From assembly GCA_021779855.1 (NCBI GenBank), contig JAJXZW010000009.1, positions 1-64,000 of the forward strand: a stretch of 64,000 nucleotides of DNA, in the 5' to 3' direction. This document shows, in pieces, positions 1-7,941 of this stretch. A program made the position numbers and the translations under genes. The notes under the pieces were generated by a model that was given only the letters and a program-made list of their open reading frames with translations, was not told where the DNA came from and ran no database searches. This DNA comes from Actinomycetes bacterium. Its GTDB lineage: Bacteria > Actinomycetota > Acidimicrobiia > Acidimicrobiales > RAAP-2. The first letter of the stretch is position 1, and every line of letters starts with the position of its first letter.

Positions 1-1114
1 GTTGGCGTAAGCACCACCAGCCTCGAAGGGACCCACCTCTCTGTGGTGGACTTAACGGCCCGCCGTCGCTCTCACGGGGTGGGGAAATTCGATGATCGAC
101 TCTGGGGAGAATCCGTGATTCTCGTCAGAGTCTGTCAACACCGGTACCGCGGTAGCCCGAGTGCGGTTGAGTGGCCCGATGGTCTCTCTCGAGTGGATGG
201 GTCGCTCGCGCCACCTGCAGTGGTCTGTGGCCGACATCCTTGGGGGTCGCCCCGCTCACCGGTGCGGATTCCCTGCGCCGCTCGCCTCTCGGCTAGGGAA
301 CTGTGCGAGCGCGGCCCGATCGACGGCGCCTTCGCCGCCGCGGCCGAGGACGGCTTTGACTGCACGGCGAGGCGGACACCGAGCGCGGGATCGACATCGT
401 CGCGGCGACGCGGCGCTGCTCGATCGCCAAGCAGCGCACGCTCCAGCGCCTGGGCCAGCTCACGGCCATCAACTGGTCGCTCGACATCACCGTTCGTATC
501 GACTTCGTGAACCGGGCGGCCCAGACGCTTCGGCGGATCGCCCGGGGCATCGACGTCGAGGCGATCGAGGAGAGCTTCAGGGACCAGCGGACGGCCTCGG
601 GCACCGCCAAGGTCGTCTTGGGGACCACACCAGCGCGCGACGGTCGAGCTAGCGTCGTCGACATCGCGCGGGACCAATTCTCGCTCTCGGCCATCCGGGC
701 GCGTCCGTGGCTATGGACTGCGGTGTCGGGCACGTGCACTCCCTGGTCACCGGGGTAAGGTGAGTCTTCAGCCCGTGGGGGCTCGGTCCGCTGCTCCGGG
801 CCCAGCGGGGAGGCGACCCTCGTCGGGGTGATCGGGGCAGGAACGCCTGAGTTATCTCCGCCTTACGCCCGGGCGCCAACGGCCCCGTGCTGGTGACGAG
901 GCCCGCAGAACTCGGCAGCGGGCGGAGTTCGCACGGCGTCAAGTTTCGCGATTGCTGGACCCATCGCGACCTGCTGAAGGTCAATCACTCCCTCAGCTAG
1001 CCGTCGTGGGCCACGGCGCGTCCGGGGCACGGGCTCGCGAAGTGGTGGGTTCGCCGGGTGAGAGCGCCGGTGGCGGGTCCACCGGGCGCTGCCCCCTCGA
1101 CCGTCGTCAGTACC
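1..1114. other. No convincing intact gene; possible decayed coding sequence
   Basis: I see no gene I can support here. Open frames on both strands are arginine- and proline-rich shadows with no recognisable motif. The only hint of old coding sequence is on the plus strand. A stretch of normal composition in one frame (about 290-360, containing RELCERGPIDGAFAAAAEDG) seems to continue in another frame from about 363 to 650 (containing GIDIVAATRRCSIAKQRTL). A TGA lies at 357-359 in the second frame, so joining them would need a frameshift. I recognise no family. This could be a decayed gene or chance. Confidence 0.3.
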
Positions 1115-1705
1115 ATGCCGGGTGTGAGGGGACCTTTCGGCGCGGCCCGAAGCGGCGTCACACTGGCCGTCCTCGTCGTCTTCAGCGTCGCGATGGGCTT
1201 TGTCGAGGCGGCGGTCGCGTACTACCTGCGGGTACTGGAGGGGGTTCGATTCACCGGCGCCGTCACCAGCTACAAGACGCTGGTGAACCTCGGATTCATA
1301 GAGTTCGTCCAGCCCTCCCGGTCCCTGCTGGTAAGCGGTCGTGTCACGGCGGTTGAGGTGACGCGAGAGGCGGCGACGATTGTCATGTTGGCCGCGATCA
1401 GCTACATCACTGGACGCTCCCTCCGTCAGAGGTCCGCCGCGTTCCTCGTGAGCTTCGCGTGCTGGGACCTCTCGTACTACGTGTTCCTCAAGGTCATCGA
1501 CAACTGGCCCTCGAGCCTTCTGACCAGGGATGTCTTCTTCCTGATCCCCGTGCCGTGGATCGGGCCGGTGATCACGCCCGTCGTTATCTCGACCGTCATG
1601 CTGGCAGTCGGCGTCGTCGGCTTCCTCCGATGGGCGCCTCGCTCCACCGAGCGAGGGGCCCCGAGTACTGAAGAGCTCGGCCCATCCCGCTCACGCCGGC
1701 CGTGA
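1115..1705 (+). CDS. Conserved multi-pass membrane protein of unknown function
   Basis: This 196-residue protein has about four hydrophobic segments, at residues 14-37, 84-101, 108-126 and 150-171. Conserved-looking elements include FVEAAVAYYLR at the end of the first helix, REAATIVM before the second, and WDLSYYVFLKVIDNWPSSLL followed by FLIPVPWIGP before the last. The pattern resembles uncharacterised bacterial membrane proteins of about 200 residues, and I know of no assigned function. The ATG at 1115 is preferred because it puts the first helix close to the N-terminus. An in-frame GTG at 1058 would add 19 unhelpful residues. Neither start has a strong ribosome binding site. The gene stands alone, with non-coding sequence on both sides. 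Confidence 0.72.
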   Translation: MPGVRGPFGAARSGVTLAVLVVFSVAMGFVEAAVAYYLRVLEGVRFTGAVTSYKTLVNLGFIEFVQPSRSLLVSGRVTAVEVTREAATIVMLAAISYITGRSLRQRSAAFLVSFACWDLSYYVFLKVIDNWPSSLLTRDVFFLIPVPWIGPVITPVVISTVMLAVGVVGFLRWAPRSTERGAPSTEELGPSRSRRP

Positions 1706-2157
1706 TCGAAGAGCTGGATACGTACTCGTCGTGGGTCTAGTTCGCGAGGGACTGGGCTCGATTCGCTCGAAGGGGCGGGTCGCTTGTGACCACTGGGTCG
1801 CCGCGATTGTGGGGGCGGTCCCGGCCTCCGAACAGTGACTCGGGCTGGGCTGCAGCGGGAGTATCACGAGATTGCGGTGGTGAGGTACCTCCACGGCGGT
1901 TGACCAGGGGGGGTGCTAGGTAGATCGGGGCGAGCCGGACGCGCCGCGACCAACGGGATAAGCCCGCGTGGCTCGACCCGGTGAAGGGCACCGAGCGGCC
2001 GCTCGGCGGTCTCCCGGCCTCCGTGGGGCTCTCTCGACCAGTGACCGAGTTCTCGGTGCGTCACGGAGCTGGGCCGACGAGAACGTGAACGTCGGTCTCT
2101 CGGGGCAGCGCACGGCGTCGCGAGAAGCGATCGGGGAACGCCCTCGTCGTAGCTCGC
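1706..2157. other. Intergenic region, nothing recognised
   Basis: About 450 bases lie between the membrane protein and the convergent apbE gene. The open frames here are short, arginine-rich and without motifs. I see no RNA gene, repeat or strong hairpin. Confidence 0.5.
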
Positions 2158-2931
2158 TCAGTCGCGGCCGTTCGGTTCGGCCCCACTGAAGCGGACCCCT
2201 TCGGTGGCGGCCTCGGAGCCGTCCGCGCGGATGAGGTAGGCGTCGTAGCCGTCGAGCGAGGCGACGACCTCGAGCGCGTCGTCACCACCGACGGCCACCG
2301 CGGTCGCCAGGGCGTCGGCGAGGGTGAGGCTCGGCCCGATCACGGTGGCCGAGGCCGCCACGGGGCCCGCTCGACCCGTCGGGTCGACGAGGTGCCGGCC
2401 GCGCTCGTACTCGCCCGAGGTCGCGATCGCCCGATCGACCTCGAGGACGGCGGCGAGGGCGTCGAGGCGCCACGGGTGACGCACGCCGATCAGCCAGGGT
2501 CCGCCCTGGGGCGGCTCGCCGTGACAGGCGATGTCACCCCCGCCGTTCACCATCGCCGAGGTGACCCCGGCGCCCACGAGCACCGCGAGGGCGCGCTCCA
2601 GCGACCAGCCCTTCACGAGCCCCGTCGGGTCGACGCCCCCGGGCATCGCGAACGCGTCGAACCACCCCCGCGAGAGCGTGCCCGCCGCCTCGCAGAGGTC
2701 GAGGACCTCGGCCAGCTCGGCCGGGGCGTCCTCGAGGCGCAGCTCACCGCGGCGCAGCCGGCTGAGGGGGCTGTCGGGCTTCCACGGGCTGAAGGTCTCG
2801 TCGTCGCCGTGCAGCAGCGCCGTGGCGGCGGCGACGGCCGCGGCGAGCTCGGCCTCGGTCAACCCGGGCGCGTCGGCGTGGAACGAGACGACGGTGCCCA
2901 TGACCTCCTCGGTGTGCACGATCGTGGCCAT
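2158..2931 (-). CDS. apbE: FAD:protein FMN transferase, ApbE family (cassette 1)
   Basis: ApbE enzymes take FMN from FAD and attach it through a phosphoester to a Thr or Ser of an exported acceptor protein. The 257-residue sequence shows the family pattern: VMGTVVSF near the N-terminus, GGVDPTGLVKGWSLERA at 99-114, VNGGGDIACHG at 128-138, ATSGEYERGRHLVDPTG at 170-186, and the metal-site region around D206 (ADALATAV). No signal peptide is visible, so attachment may occur before or during export. It is the last gene of cassette 1: the FMN-binding protein gene ends 19 bases upstream on the same strand, and its motif-bearing product is the obvious substrate. The second apbE at 13863-14666 is a paralogue. 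Confidence 0.93.
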   Translation of the reverse strand: MATIVHTEEVMGTVVSFHADAPGLTEAELAAAVAAATALLHGDDETFSPWKPDSPLSRLRRGELRLEDAPAELAEVLDLCEAAGTLSRGWFDAFAMPGGVDPTGLVKGWSLERALAVLVGAGVTSAMVNGGGDIACHGEPPQGGPWLIGVRHPWRLDALAAVLEVDRAIATSGEYERGRHLVDPTGRAGPVAASATVIGPSLTLADALATAVAVGGDDALEVVASLDGYDAYLIRADGSEAATEGVRFSGAEPNGRD

Positions 2932-2950
2932 CGCGCCCGGGCCCGGCCGG

Positions 2951-3496
2951 CTACTTCTTGTGGAGCTTGTCGAGCGCCGACTGGAGCGAGTAGAGGTAGG
3001 CCTCGCTCGTGTAGGTGGCCCCAGAGAACCCGTTGACCTGTGCGCTCTGGGCGGCGAGGACCTCGTGGCGCAGGAGAGGGATGACCTGCTGGGCGATCTG
3101 CTGGGAGTAGGACTCGGCCGTCTGGAGCCCGACGGTGTCGACCTTGGTGATCGTCGAGCCGTTCAGCGTGACGCGCACCGCGAGCTGCCCGTAGCCGTAC
3201 TGGTAGGTGTTGCCGAGGGCGCTCCGCAGACCGGTGGTCGGGGCGCCCGAGCCGCTGGCGGTGGTCGTCCCGGGGTTCGACGCCGAGCCCGCGTTCGAGT
3301 TCGAGCCCGAGTTCGAGTTCGAGTTCGAGCCTGAGCCTGAGCCTGAGCCTGAGTTCGAGTTCGAGTTCGAGTTCGAGTTCGAGTTCGAGTTCGGAGCGCC
3401 CTGGAGCAGCGGCGCGCGCGAGCCGCCCAGGTTGAAGCCGAGCACGCCAGCGAATCCGCCGACGGTCGCTACGACGGCGATCGCGGCGCGCCTCAT
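2951..3496 (-). CDS. Exported FMN-binding domain protein with Ser/Asn/Gly repeat linker
   Basis: The 181-residue protein has an N-terminal signal or anchor helix (residues 4-21) and a linker of alternating Asn-Ser and Gly-Ser (about 36-83). A C-terminal FMN-binding domain like those of NqrC/RnfG occupies about 95-180. The flavin-attachment motif GFSGATYTS puts the acceptor at T161, where ApbE would attach FMN. The linker is encoded by hexanucleotide tandem repeats. The gene sits between the membrane reductase (its start is 42 bases past the reductase stop) and apbE. This suggests an extracytoplasmic electron acceptor fed by the reductase. Its final electron acceptor cannot be read from the sequence. 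Confidence 0.88.
   Translation of the reverse strand: MRRAAIAVVATVGGFAGVLGFNLGGSRAPLLQGAPNSNSNSNSNSNSNSGSGSGSGSNSNSNSGSNSNAGSASNPGTTTASGSGAPTTGLRSALGNTYQYGYGQLAVRVTLNGSTITKVDTVGLQTAESYSQQIAQQVIPLLRHEVLAAQSAQVNGFSGATYTSEAYLYSLQSALDKLHKK
3293..3392. repeat. Hexanucleotide tandem repeat (GAGTTC / GAGCCT units)
   Basis: About 100 bases of near-perfect 6-bp units lie inside the FMN-binding protein gene. On the coding strand they read as Asn-Ser units (AACTCG) with an internal block of Gly-Ser units (GGCTCA). Because the unit is a multiple of three, gain or loss changes linker length without breaking the frame. Confidence 0.9.
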
Positions 3497-3538
3497 CGCC
3501 CGACTTTGTGCGGGCCCGGCTCGCTCATCGGGTGGGGG

Positions 3539-4957
3539 TCACAGTGCATAGACATCGGCGTGCACCGCCTCCTGGGGAACCTTGAGCAGGGCCAGCAGCC
3601 GCGTCACGCTGGCGACGAAGCTCTCCGATCCCGCGACGTAGGTGTCGCGCTTCCTGAGGTCGCCGATCAGCTCGGCGAGGTGTTCGATGGGCTGGGCGGT
3701 CCGGGGGCCCACGACCTCGTGGAGTCGGCCGCCGTGCCACTTGACGAGTTCGGCGATCTCCTCGCGCAAGACCAACTCCTCTTCGCGCGAGGCGCGCAGC
3801 ACCACGACCGGGCGCGTCCCCTTGGGCAGGTCCTCGAGGAGGGAGCGGACCGAGGTGACTCCGATGCCGCCGGCGATGAGGGCGACCTTGCGCGTGTGCA
3901 GGGCGTGGGCGGTGAAGGTGCCGTAGGGCCCCTCGAGGGCGACCCGGGTGCCCGCGGGCAGGCCGGCGAGCGCCGTGGTGAAGTCGCCGACGCACTTGAC
4001 GGTCAGGCGGAGGTAGGGCGGTTGGGGCCGGGCCGAGATCGAGAAGGGGTGGGCCTGCCACCACATCCCGCGGGCGAGGAAGCGCCACTCGAAGAACTGC
4101 CCGCCCGAGACGGCCAGCCGCTCGAGGTGGCGTCCCCGTAGGATCACCGTCACGACGCCGGGCCCCTCGGGGCGGATCTCCTCGACCACGAGGCCGTGGC
4201 GGATGGAGCGAACGACCGGCAGCCCGACCCGGTAGACGAGGACCAGTCCGGCACTCGCGGCCCAGGCGACCGACCAGACGAGCTGGGTCATCGGGTGGCC
4301 GACGAAGGAGGGGCCGAGCACGATCTCGTGGGCGAAGGCGAGGGCGAGGGCGAGGTACATGAACAGGTGGAGCCCCCACCAGTTCTCGCGCTTGATGCGC
4401 CGGCGGATCGGGTAGAACGAGGCGACCGAGACCGCCATCATGAGCACGAACCCGGCCGTGGCGATCCCCATGTCCGGGAAGCCGTTCACCAGCGGGCCGA
4501 TCTCGTGCAGGATCCCCGTGTGGGCGGCCTGCGCGTAGCCGATGGTGAGGATGACGACGTGGGCGATGATGAGAGTTATGGGCCAGGGCGCGAGGCGCCG
4601 GTGCCAGCGCAGCAGGGTGTCCTGGCCGAGGACCCGCTCGACGAACGGGATACGGCTGATGAGCAGCACCATGACCAGGGCGAGGTAGGTCCCGGCGAGC
4701 CCCGTGAGGTTGCCGAGGAAGAGGGCCGCGCCGCCGGGGGCGGCGAGCTGGTGGCGGCTGGTGGCCGTGAGGGCGAGTCCCACCGAGAGCCCGAAGCCCA
4801 CCGCCACCGCCGCGACCGCGAGGTCCACGAGCAGGGGCTGGGGCGCCGGCGAACGCGGCGCGCTCGGGGCGGCCCCCGCGGCCCCCACGGACCCGTCGGG
4901 GCCCAGCGTGAGCAGCCCACCCGGGCGTGGGGGCGCGGACGGTGGCTTCGCGGTCAC
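3539..4957 (-). CDS. Ferric-reductase-like transmembrane oxidoreductase (haem b, FAD, NAD(P)H), cassette 1
   Basis: This is predicted to carry electrons from cytoplasmic NAD(P)H across the membrane. The 472-residue protein starts with a Pro/Ala-rich tail. Six or so membrane helices follow, with four conserved His (H119, H133, H197, H210) spaced as the bis-haem ligands of the ferric reductase/NOX family. Then come an FAD domain (HPFSIS at 303-308) and a nucleotide domain (GGIGVTS near 363-369, after EGPYGTF). It heads the cassette with the FMN-binding protein and ApbE, which are the likely electron route. I chose the GTG at 4957 over the in-frame TTG at 4978. The shared promoter motif puts transcription start almost at 4957, and the TTG would overlap the operator. 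Paralogue: 15286-16695. Confidence 0.88.
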   Translation of the reverse strand: MTAKPPSAPPRPGGLLTLGPDGSVGAAGAAPSAPRSPAPQPLLVDLAVAAVAVGFGLSVGLALTATSRHQLAAPGGAALFLGNLTGLAGTYLALVMVLLISRIPFVERVLGQDTLLRWHRRLAPWPITLIIAHVVILTIGYAQAAHTGILHEIGPLVNGFPDMGIATAGFVLMMAVSVASFYPIRRRIKRENWWGLHLFMYLALALAFAHEIVLGPSFVGHPMTQLVWSVAWAASAGLVLVYRVGLPVVRSIRHGLVVEEIRPEGPGVVTVILRGRHLERLAVSGGQFFEWRFLARGMWWQAHPFSISARPQPPYLRLTVKCVGDFTTALAGLPAGTRVALEGPYGTFTAHALHTRKVALIAGGIGVTSVRSLLEDLPKGTRPVVVLRASREEELVLREEIAELVKWHGGRLHEVVGPRTAQPIEHLAELIGDLRKRDTYVAGSESFVASVTRLLALLKVPQEAVHADVYAL

Positions 4958-4963
4958 GACGCC

Positions 4964-5006
4964 AGCGTGCTCGGCCAAACTAAGGGCGGGATGAAGGCCC
5001 GATAAG
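4964..5006 (-). promoter_or_regulatory. 11-bp-phased CTTAG-type operator and -10 box, cassette 1 promoter
   Basis: Reading towards the reductase gene, three elements start 11 bases apart: CTTAT (5006-5002), TTCAT (4995-4991) and CTTAG (4984-4980). Nine bases after CTTAGT comes a weak -10 (CACGCT, 4969-4964), then six bases to the GTG at 4957. No -35 hexamer is present. An 11-bp direct repeat ending about 9-10 bases before the -10 is the layout of activator sites of PhoB/OmpR-type response regulators. The same layout recurs at four other promoters in this window. Confidence 0.55.
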
Positions 5007-5111
5007 CCTTGTCACAACGTTGTGGGCCCGAGCGGCCCGGCGAGGATCCCGGGGGCTGTTACGCTCGCCCCGGCGAGGACCCCCTCGTCCGCCGGATGGA
5101 GCGGGACGGGC

Positions 5112-5143
5112 CTTAGCGGATGCTTATGTTCGACTGGGAGACT
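5112..5143 (+). promoter_or_regulatory. CTTAG/CTTAT 11-bp repeat and -10 box, methyltransferase promoter
   Basis: CTTAG (5112-5116) and CTTAT (5123-5127) start exactly 11 bases apart and read in the direction of the methyltransferase gene. A possible weak -10 (GAGACT, 5138-5143) follows CTTATG after nine bases. This mirrors the array on the other strand that serves the divergent reductase gene. It would leave a leader of roughly 85 bases before the ATG at 5236. Confidence 0.42.
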
Positions 5144-5235
5144 TCGCGGGTGCACCCCTCCCGGCGGGGCCCCGGCGCGGCGTCCGAGCCCCGGCGGAGG
5201 CGCCGTCCCGACCCGCGCACCCTGAGAGGACCACG

Positions 5236-6006
5236 ATGAGCACCGATCACCACGCGCCCGAGACGCCCGAGCCGGGCTCGGGCCGGTCCCGCCTGAAGAC
5301 GGCGGTCGCGATCCGGACCCAGGCGAAGAAGTGGGGCCGGCGCGCCGAGACCTGGGACCGCCATAACGACGCCGGGATGGCCAAGGTGGCTGCGGCCGCG
5401 ATCGAGCGTTGCCGGCTGCGCGAGGGGATGGACTGCGTGGACCTGGGCTGTGGCACGGGGCGGCTCGCCCTGGTGCTCGCCAAGGCCGGGGGCAACGTGC
5501 TCGGGGTCGACGTGAGCCCGGCGATGATCGAGAAGATGGAGGCCCGCGCCCGGGCCGAGGGGCTCACGACCGTGCGGGGGGTCGCGACGCCCATCGAGCG
5601 GCTCAGCCTGCCCCCCGAGAGCGTGGACCTGGTGACGACGAACTACGCGCTCCACCACCTCGTCGACGACGACAAGGCCAAGGTCGTCGCCGCGGCCTAC
5701 GAGTGGCTGCGGCCCGGCGGGCAGCTCGTGATCGCCGACATGATGTTCGGCCGGGGCGCGACGACCCGCGACCGCGAGATCATCGCGAGTAAGGTGCGCT
5801 CGATGGCCAAGCGGGGCCTGCCGGGCTACTGGCGGATCCTGAAGAACGTGGGCCGGTTCATGCTGCGCCTGCACGAGCGGCCGATCTCCACCGACGCGTG
5901 GGTCCGGCTCTACGAGGGCGCGGGCTTCTCCGACGTGGCGGTGAGCGTCGTCGTGGCCGAGGCCGCGGTCGTGAGCGGGGTGAAGCCGGGTCCCGCGGCG
6001 CGCTGA
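5236..6006 (+). CDS. Class I SAM-dependent methyltransferase
   Basis: A 256-residue soluble methyltransferase of the UbiE/Methyltransf_11 type. It has motif I VDLGCGTGRLALVL with the following acidic residue in VLGVDVSPAMI, motif II-like VDLVTTNYALHHLVDDD, and RPGGQLVIADMMFG. The substrate is not apparent. The ATG at 5236 has a good ribosome binding site (GAGAGGA, 5224-5230) six bases away. The frame is open further upstream to 5020, but that extension is proline/arginine-rich and overlaps the promoter repeat. The gene is divergent from the flavinylation cassette 1 reductase and appears to share its operator type, so a role in the same response is possible. That link rests on promoter similarity only. 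Confidence 0.88.
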   Translation: MSTDHHAPETPEPGSGRSRLKTAVAIRTQAKKWGRRAETWDRHNDAGMAKVAAAAIERCRLREGMDCVDLGCGTGRLALVLAKAGGNVLGVDVSPAMIEKMEARARAEGLTTVRGVATPIERLSLPPESVDLVTTNYALHHLVDDDKAKVVAAAYEWLRPGGQLVIADMMFGRGATTRDREIIASKVRSMAKRGLPGYWRILKNVGRFMLRLHERPISTDAWVRLYEGAGFSDVAVSVVVAEAAVVSGVKPGPAAR

Positions 6007-6025
6007 CGGGCCGTCTCGACCCGGC

Positions 6026-7105
6026 TCAGCCCGGCGGCGCCCCGGGACACGTGGTGCCGGGGGGCGCCAGGCGCGCCGAGACCGTCGGAGCGCTCGTCAT
6101 GCCGGCGAGGCCCGGGACCGTCCCGTCGCGCGCCATGCGCGCGAGCGCTGCCTGTGAGCCCTTCAGGTAGCCGTCGAGGAAGTCGATCGTCACGCGCTCG
6201 ACGACGGCGCGCGCCGGACCGGGCGGCAGGTAGGCACCGGTATGGCTCGCCCCGAAGAGCGAGAGGTAGTGCTTGGGCGCGGGCGCGGCGTCGTAGATCT
6301 GGATGCTGCACTCCGGGGGGTTGACCGTGTCGGCGGTGCCCTGGACGACGAGCAGGGGGACCGCGGGGGTCCCGGCGAAGTACTGACCCCCGAACGAGGT
6401 GAGCTCGGCGCCCGAGAGCAGGACCGCCGCGGAGATCCTCGGGTCCGTGCAGCAGGTGTTGGCGACCGTGGCCAGGCTCACGTCGCCCCCGTCGGAGTGG
6501 CCGATCACCGCGATGGCGCCGGGGCGCACGAGACCGGCGAGGTCGCCGCCGGCGGCGCGGGAGAGGCCCACGAGCGTACTGATCACGTAGCGCAGGTCGG
6601 CCGGGTGGTTGACGATGTCGCCCTCGTCGACTCCTCCGGGCTCGGCGGGGTCGGTGAGGGGGTAGTCCGGCGCGGCCACCACGTAGCCGGCCGCGGTCCA
6701 CGCGTCGAGGAGGGCCCCGTAGGCCTGGGGGGCGATGTCGTAGCCCTCGGAGAACACCACGAGGGGGTAGGGACCGGCGGAGCGCTCCGGGGTCGCACCC
6801 GCGACGGGTGCGCCGCCCGCGCGGCCCGCCGCCGGGTAGTAGACGGTGGTCGGTAGGACCCTCACCGCGGCGCCGACGCGTTCGCGCAGGGTGAGCGAGA
6901 GGGTCCCCACGGCGAAGGGGGGACCGCTCGGGGCGACGGTGGTGGTCGGAGGCTGGGTCGTGGTCGTGTCCGGCGACGGGTGGGACCGGCTGGCCAGCAC
7001 GGCCGCCACGGTACCGAGGGCGAGCAGGACGACCACGACGCGAAGGAGCGCCCGGCGCCGGGCGAGCTGGCGTCGCCGGCGCGCCCGTTGGGCTACCGAG
7101 GGCAC
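6026..7105 (-). CDS. Secreted or membrane-anchored alpha/beta hydrolase
   Basis: The 359-residue protein has a very basic N-terminus, one hydrophobic helix (about 20-38) and a Thr/Pro-rich stalk. The rest is an alpha/beta-hydrolase domain. The nucleophile elbow is GHSDGG (S204), the probable acid is D259 in VVQGTADTVNPP, and the His is H288 in FGASHTGAY. The overall pattern (FSEGYDIAPQAYGALLDAW, AAPDYPLT) resembles the chlorophyllase/PAF-acetylhydrolase group of dienelactone-hydrolase-like enzymes. The natural ester substrate is unknown. The gene is convergent with the methyltransferase, 19 bases apart, and divergent from the acetyltransferase gene downstream. Confidence 0.82.
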   Translation of the reverse strand: MPSVAQRARRRRQLARRRALLRVVVVLLALGTVAAVLASRSHPSPDTTTTQPPTTTVAPSGPPFAVGTLSLTLRERVGAAVRVLPTTVYYPAAGRAGGAPVAGATPERSAGPYPLVVFSEGYDIAPQAYGALLDAWTAAGYVVAAPDYPLTDPAEPGGVDEGDIVNHPADLRYVISTLVGLSRAAGGDLAGLVRPGAIAVIGHSDGGDVSLATVANTCCTDPRISAAVLLSGAELTSFGGQYFAGTPAVPLLVVQGTADTVNPPECSIQIYDAAPAPKHYLSLFGASHTGAYLPPGPARAVVERVTIDFLDGYLKGSQAALARMARDGTVPGLAGMTSAPTVSARLAPPGTTCPGAPPG

Positions 7106-7236
7106 GGGCGGGGCGGAGTCGGATCGACGCGGGTCACGCTCCGGCGCGCCCTCGAGAACGTGTCAACTTGGTAGGGTCTCCCCATCATGCAGGCGGGCTG
7201 CTTCGTCGGTGGCGTGCTCCATCGTACCGGTCGTCG

Positions 7237-7941
7237 GTGACCGGGGCCGTGCGGATCCGGTCGCTCGTCGGCGCTGACCTCGCCGAGGCGTCGGCGCTGC
7301 ACCGTGAGATCCTGGACATGGAGTTCCTGGTGCGTTGCGGGCCGCGGTTCATGCGCGCGTACTACCGGGCCTGGGTCGAGGCGCCCGGCGCCATCTCGCT
7401 CGTCGCGCGCGACGAGGACGGCGAGCTGCTCGGTGTGGTGCTCGGTGCCACCGACCCGGCGACCCACGTGCGCGCGATGGTGCGCCACCACGGCGCGGGT
7501 CTCGCCGCCCGTCTCGCCCTCTACGCCGCCGGTCACCCGGCTCTCGCGCGCGAGCTCCTCGTCACCCGCGCGCGCCGCTACGTCGGGGGGCTGGCGCGCC
7601 TGGTGGCGTCGCGCCTCGTGCGCGCGCCCGCGTCGTCGCGCGGGCCCGCGGGCCCGCGCGTGGGGGAGATCACCCACGTGCTCGTGCGCGCGGAGCGCCA
7701 GGGCGCAGGGGTCGGGCGTGCCCTGCTCGACGCCGCGGTGGCCACGGGGAGGGCGGCCGGGCTCGACGAGTTGGTCCTCGTCACCCCGCCCGACCTCGCC
7801 GCGGGCGGCTTCTACCGCCACCTCGGCTGGCGGGCCGACGGCGAGATGACCAGCCGCAGCGGCGAGCCCTTCGTCCGGTACCGCTACCTCCTGCGCGCGG
7901 GGGGCCTCGGCGAGGGCGGGAACCCACCGGGACCCCGGTAG
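7237..7941 (+). CDS. GNAT family N-acetyltransferase
   Basis: A 234-residue GNAT protein. The acetyl-CoA-binding motif A is clear as ITHVLVRAERQGAGVGRALL, followed by motif B in GGFYRHLGWRADGEMT and a C-terminal strand ending in FVRYRYLLR. An insert at about 80-140, rich in Ala and Arg, makes it longer than a minimal GNAT. The acceptor substrate is unknown. I chose the GTG at 7237, which gives the N-terminus MTGAVRIRSLVGADL. A TTG at 7168 would add 23 residues of unlikely composition. The 3' end overlaps the convergent SGNH hydrolase gene by 58 bases. Confidence 0.82.
   Translation: MTGAVRIRSLVGADLAEASALHREILDMEFLVRCGPRFMRAYYRAWVEAPGAISLVARDEDGELLGVVLGATDPATHVRAMVRHHGAGLAARLALYAAGHPALARELLVTRARRYVGGLARLVASRLVRAPASSRGPAGPRVGEITHVLVRAERQGAGVGRALLDAAVATGRAAGLDELVLVTPPDLAAGGFYRHLGWRADGEMTSRSGEPFVRYRYLLRAGGLGEGGNPPGPR

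Noticed and set aside
1..1114. A transposase or phage remnant at the left edge
   Set aside because: No DDE motif, terminal inverted repeat or phage-like sequence could be found; the frames are unrecognisable.
3293..3392. A CRISPR array
   Set aside because: The repeat unit is six bases with no spacers and lies inside a coding frame as a linker.
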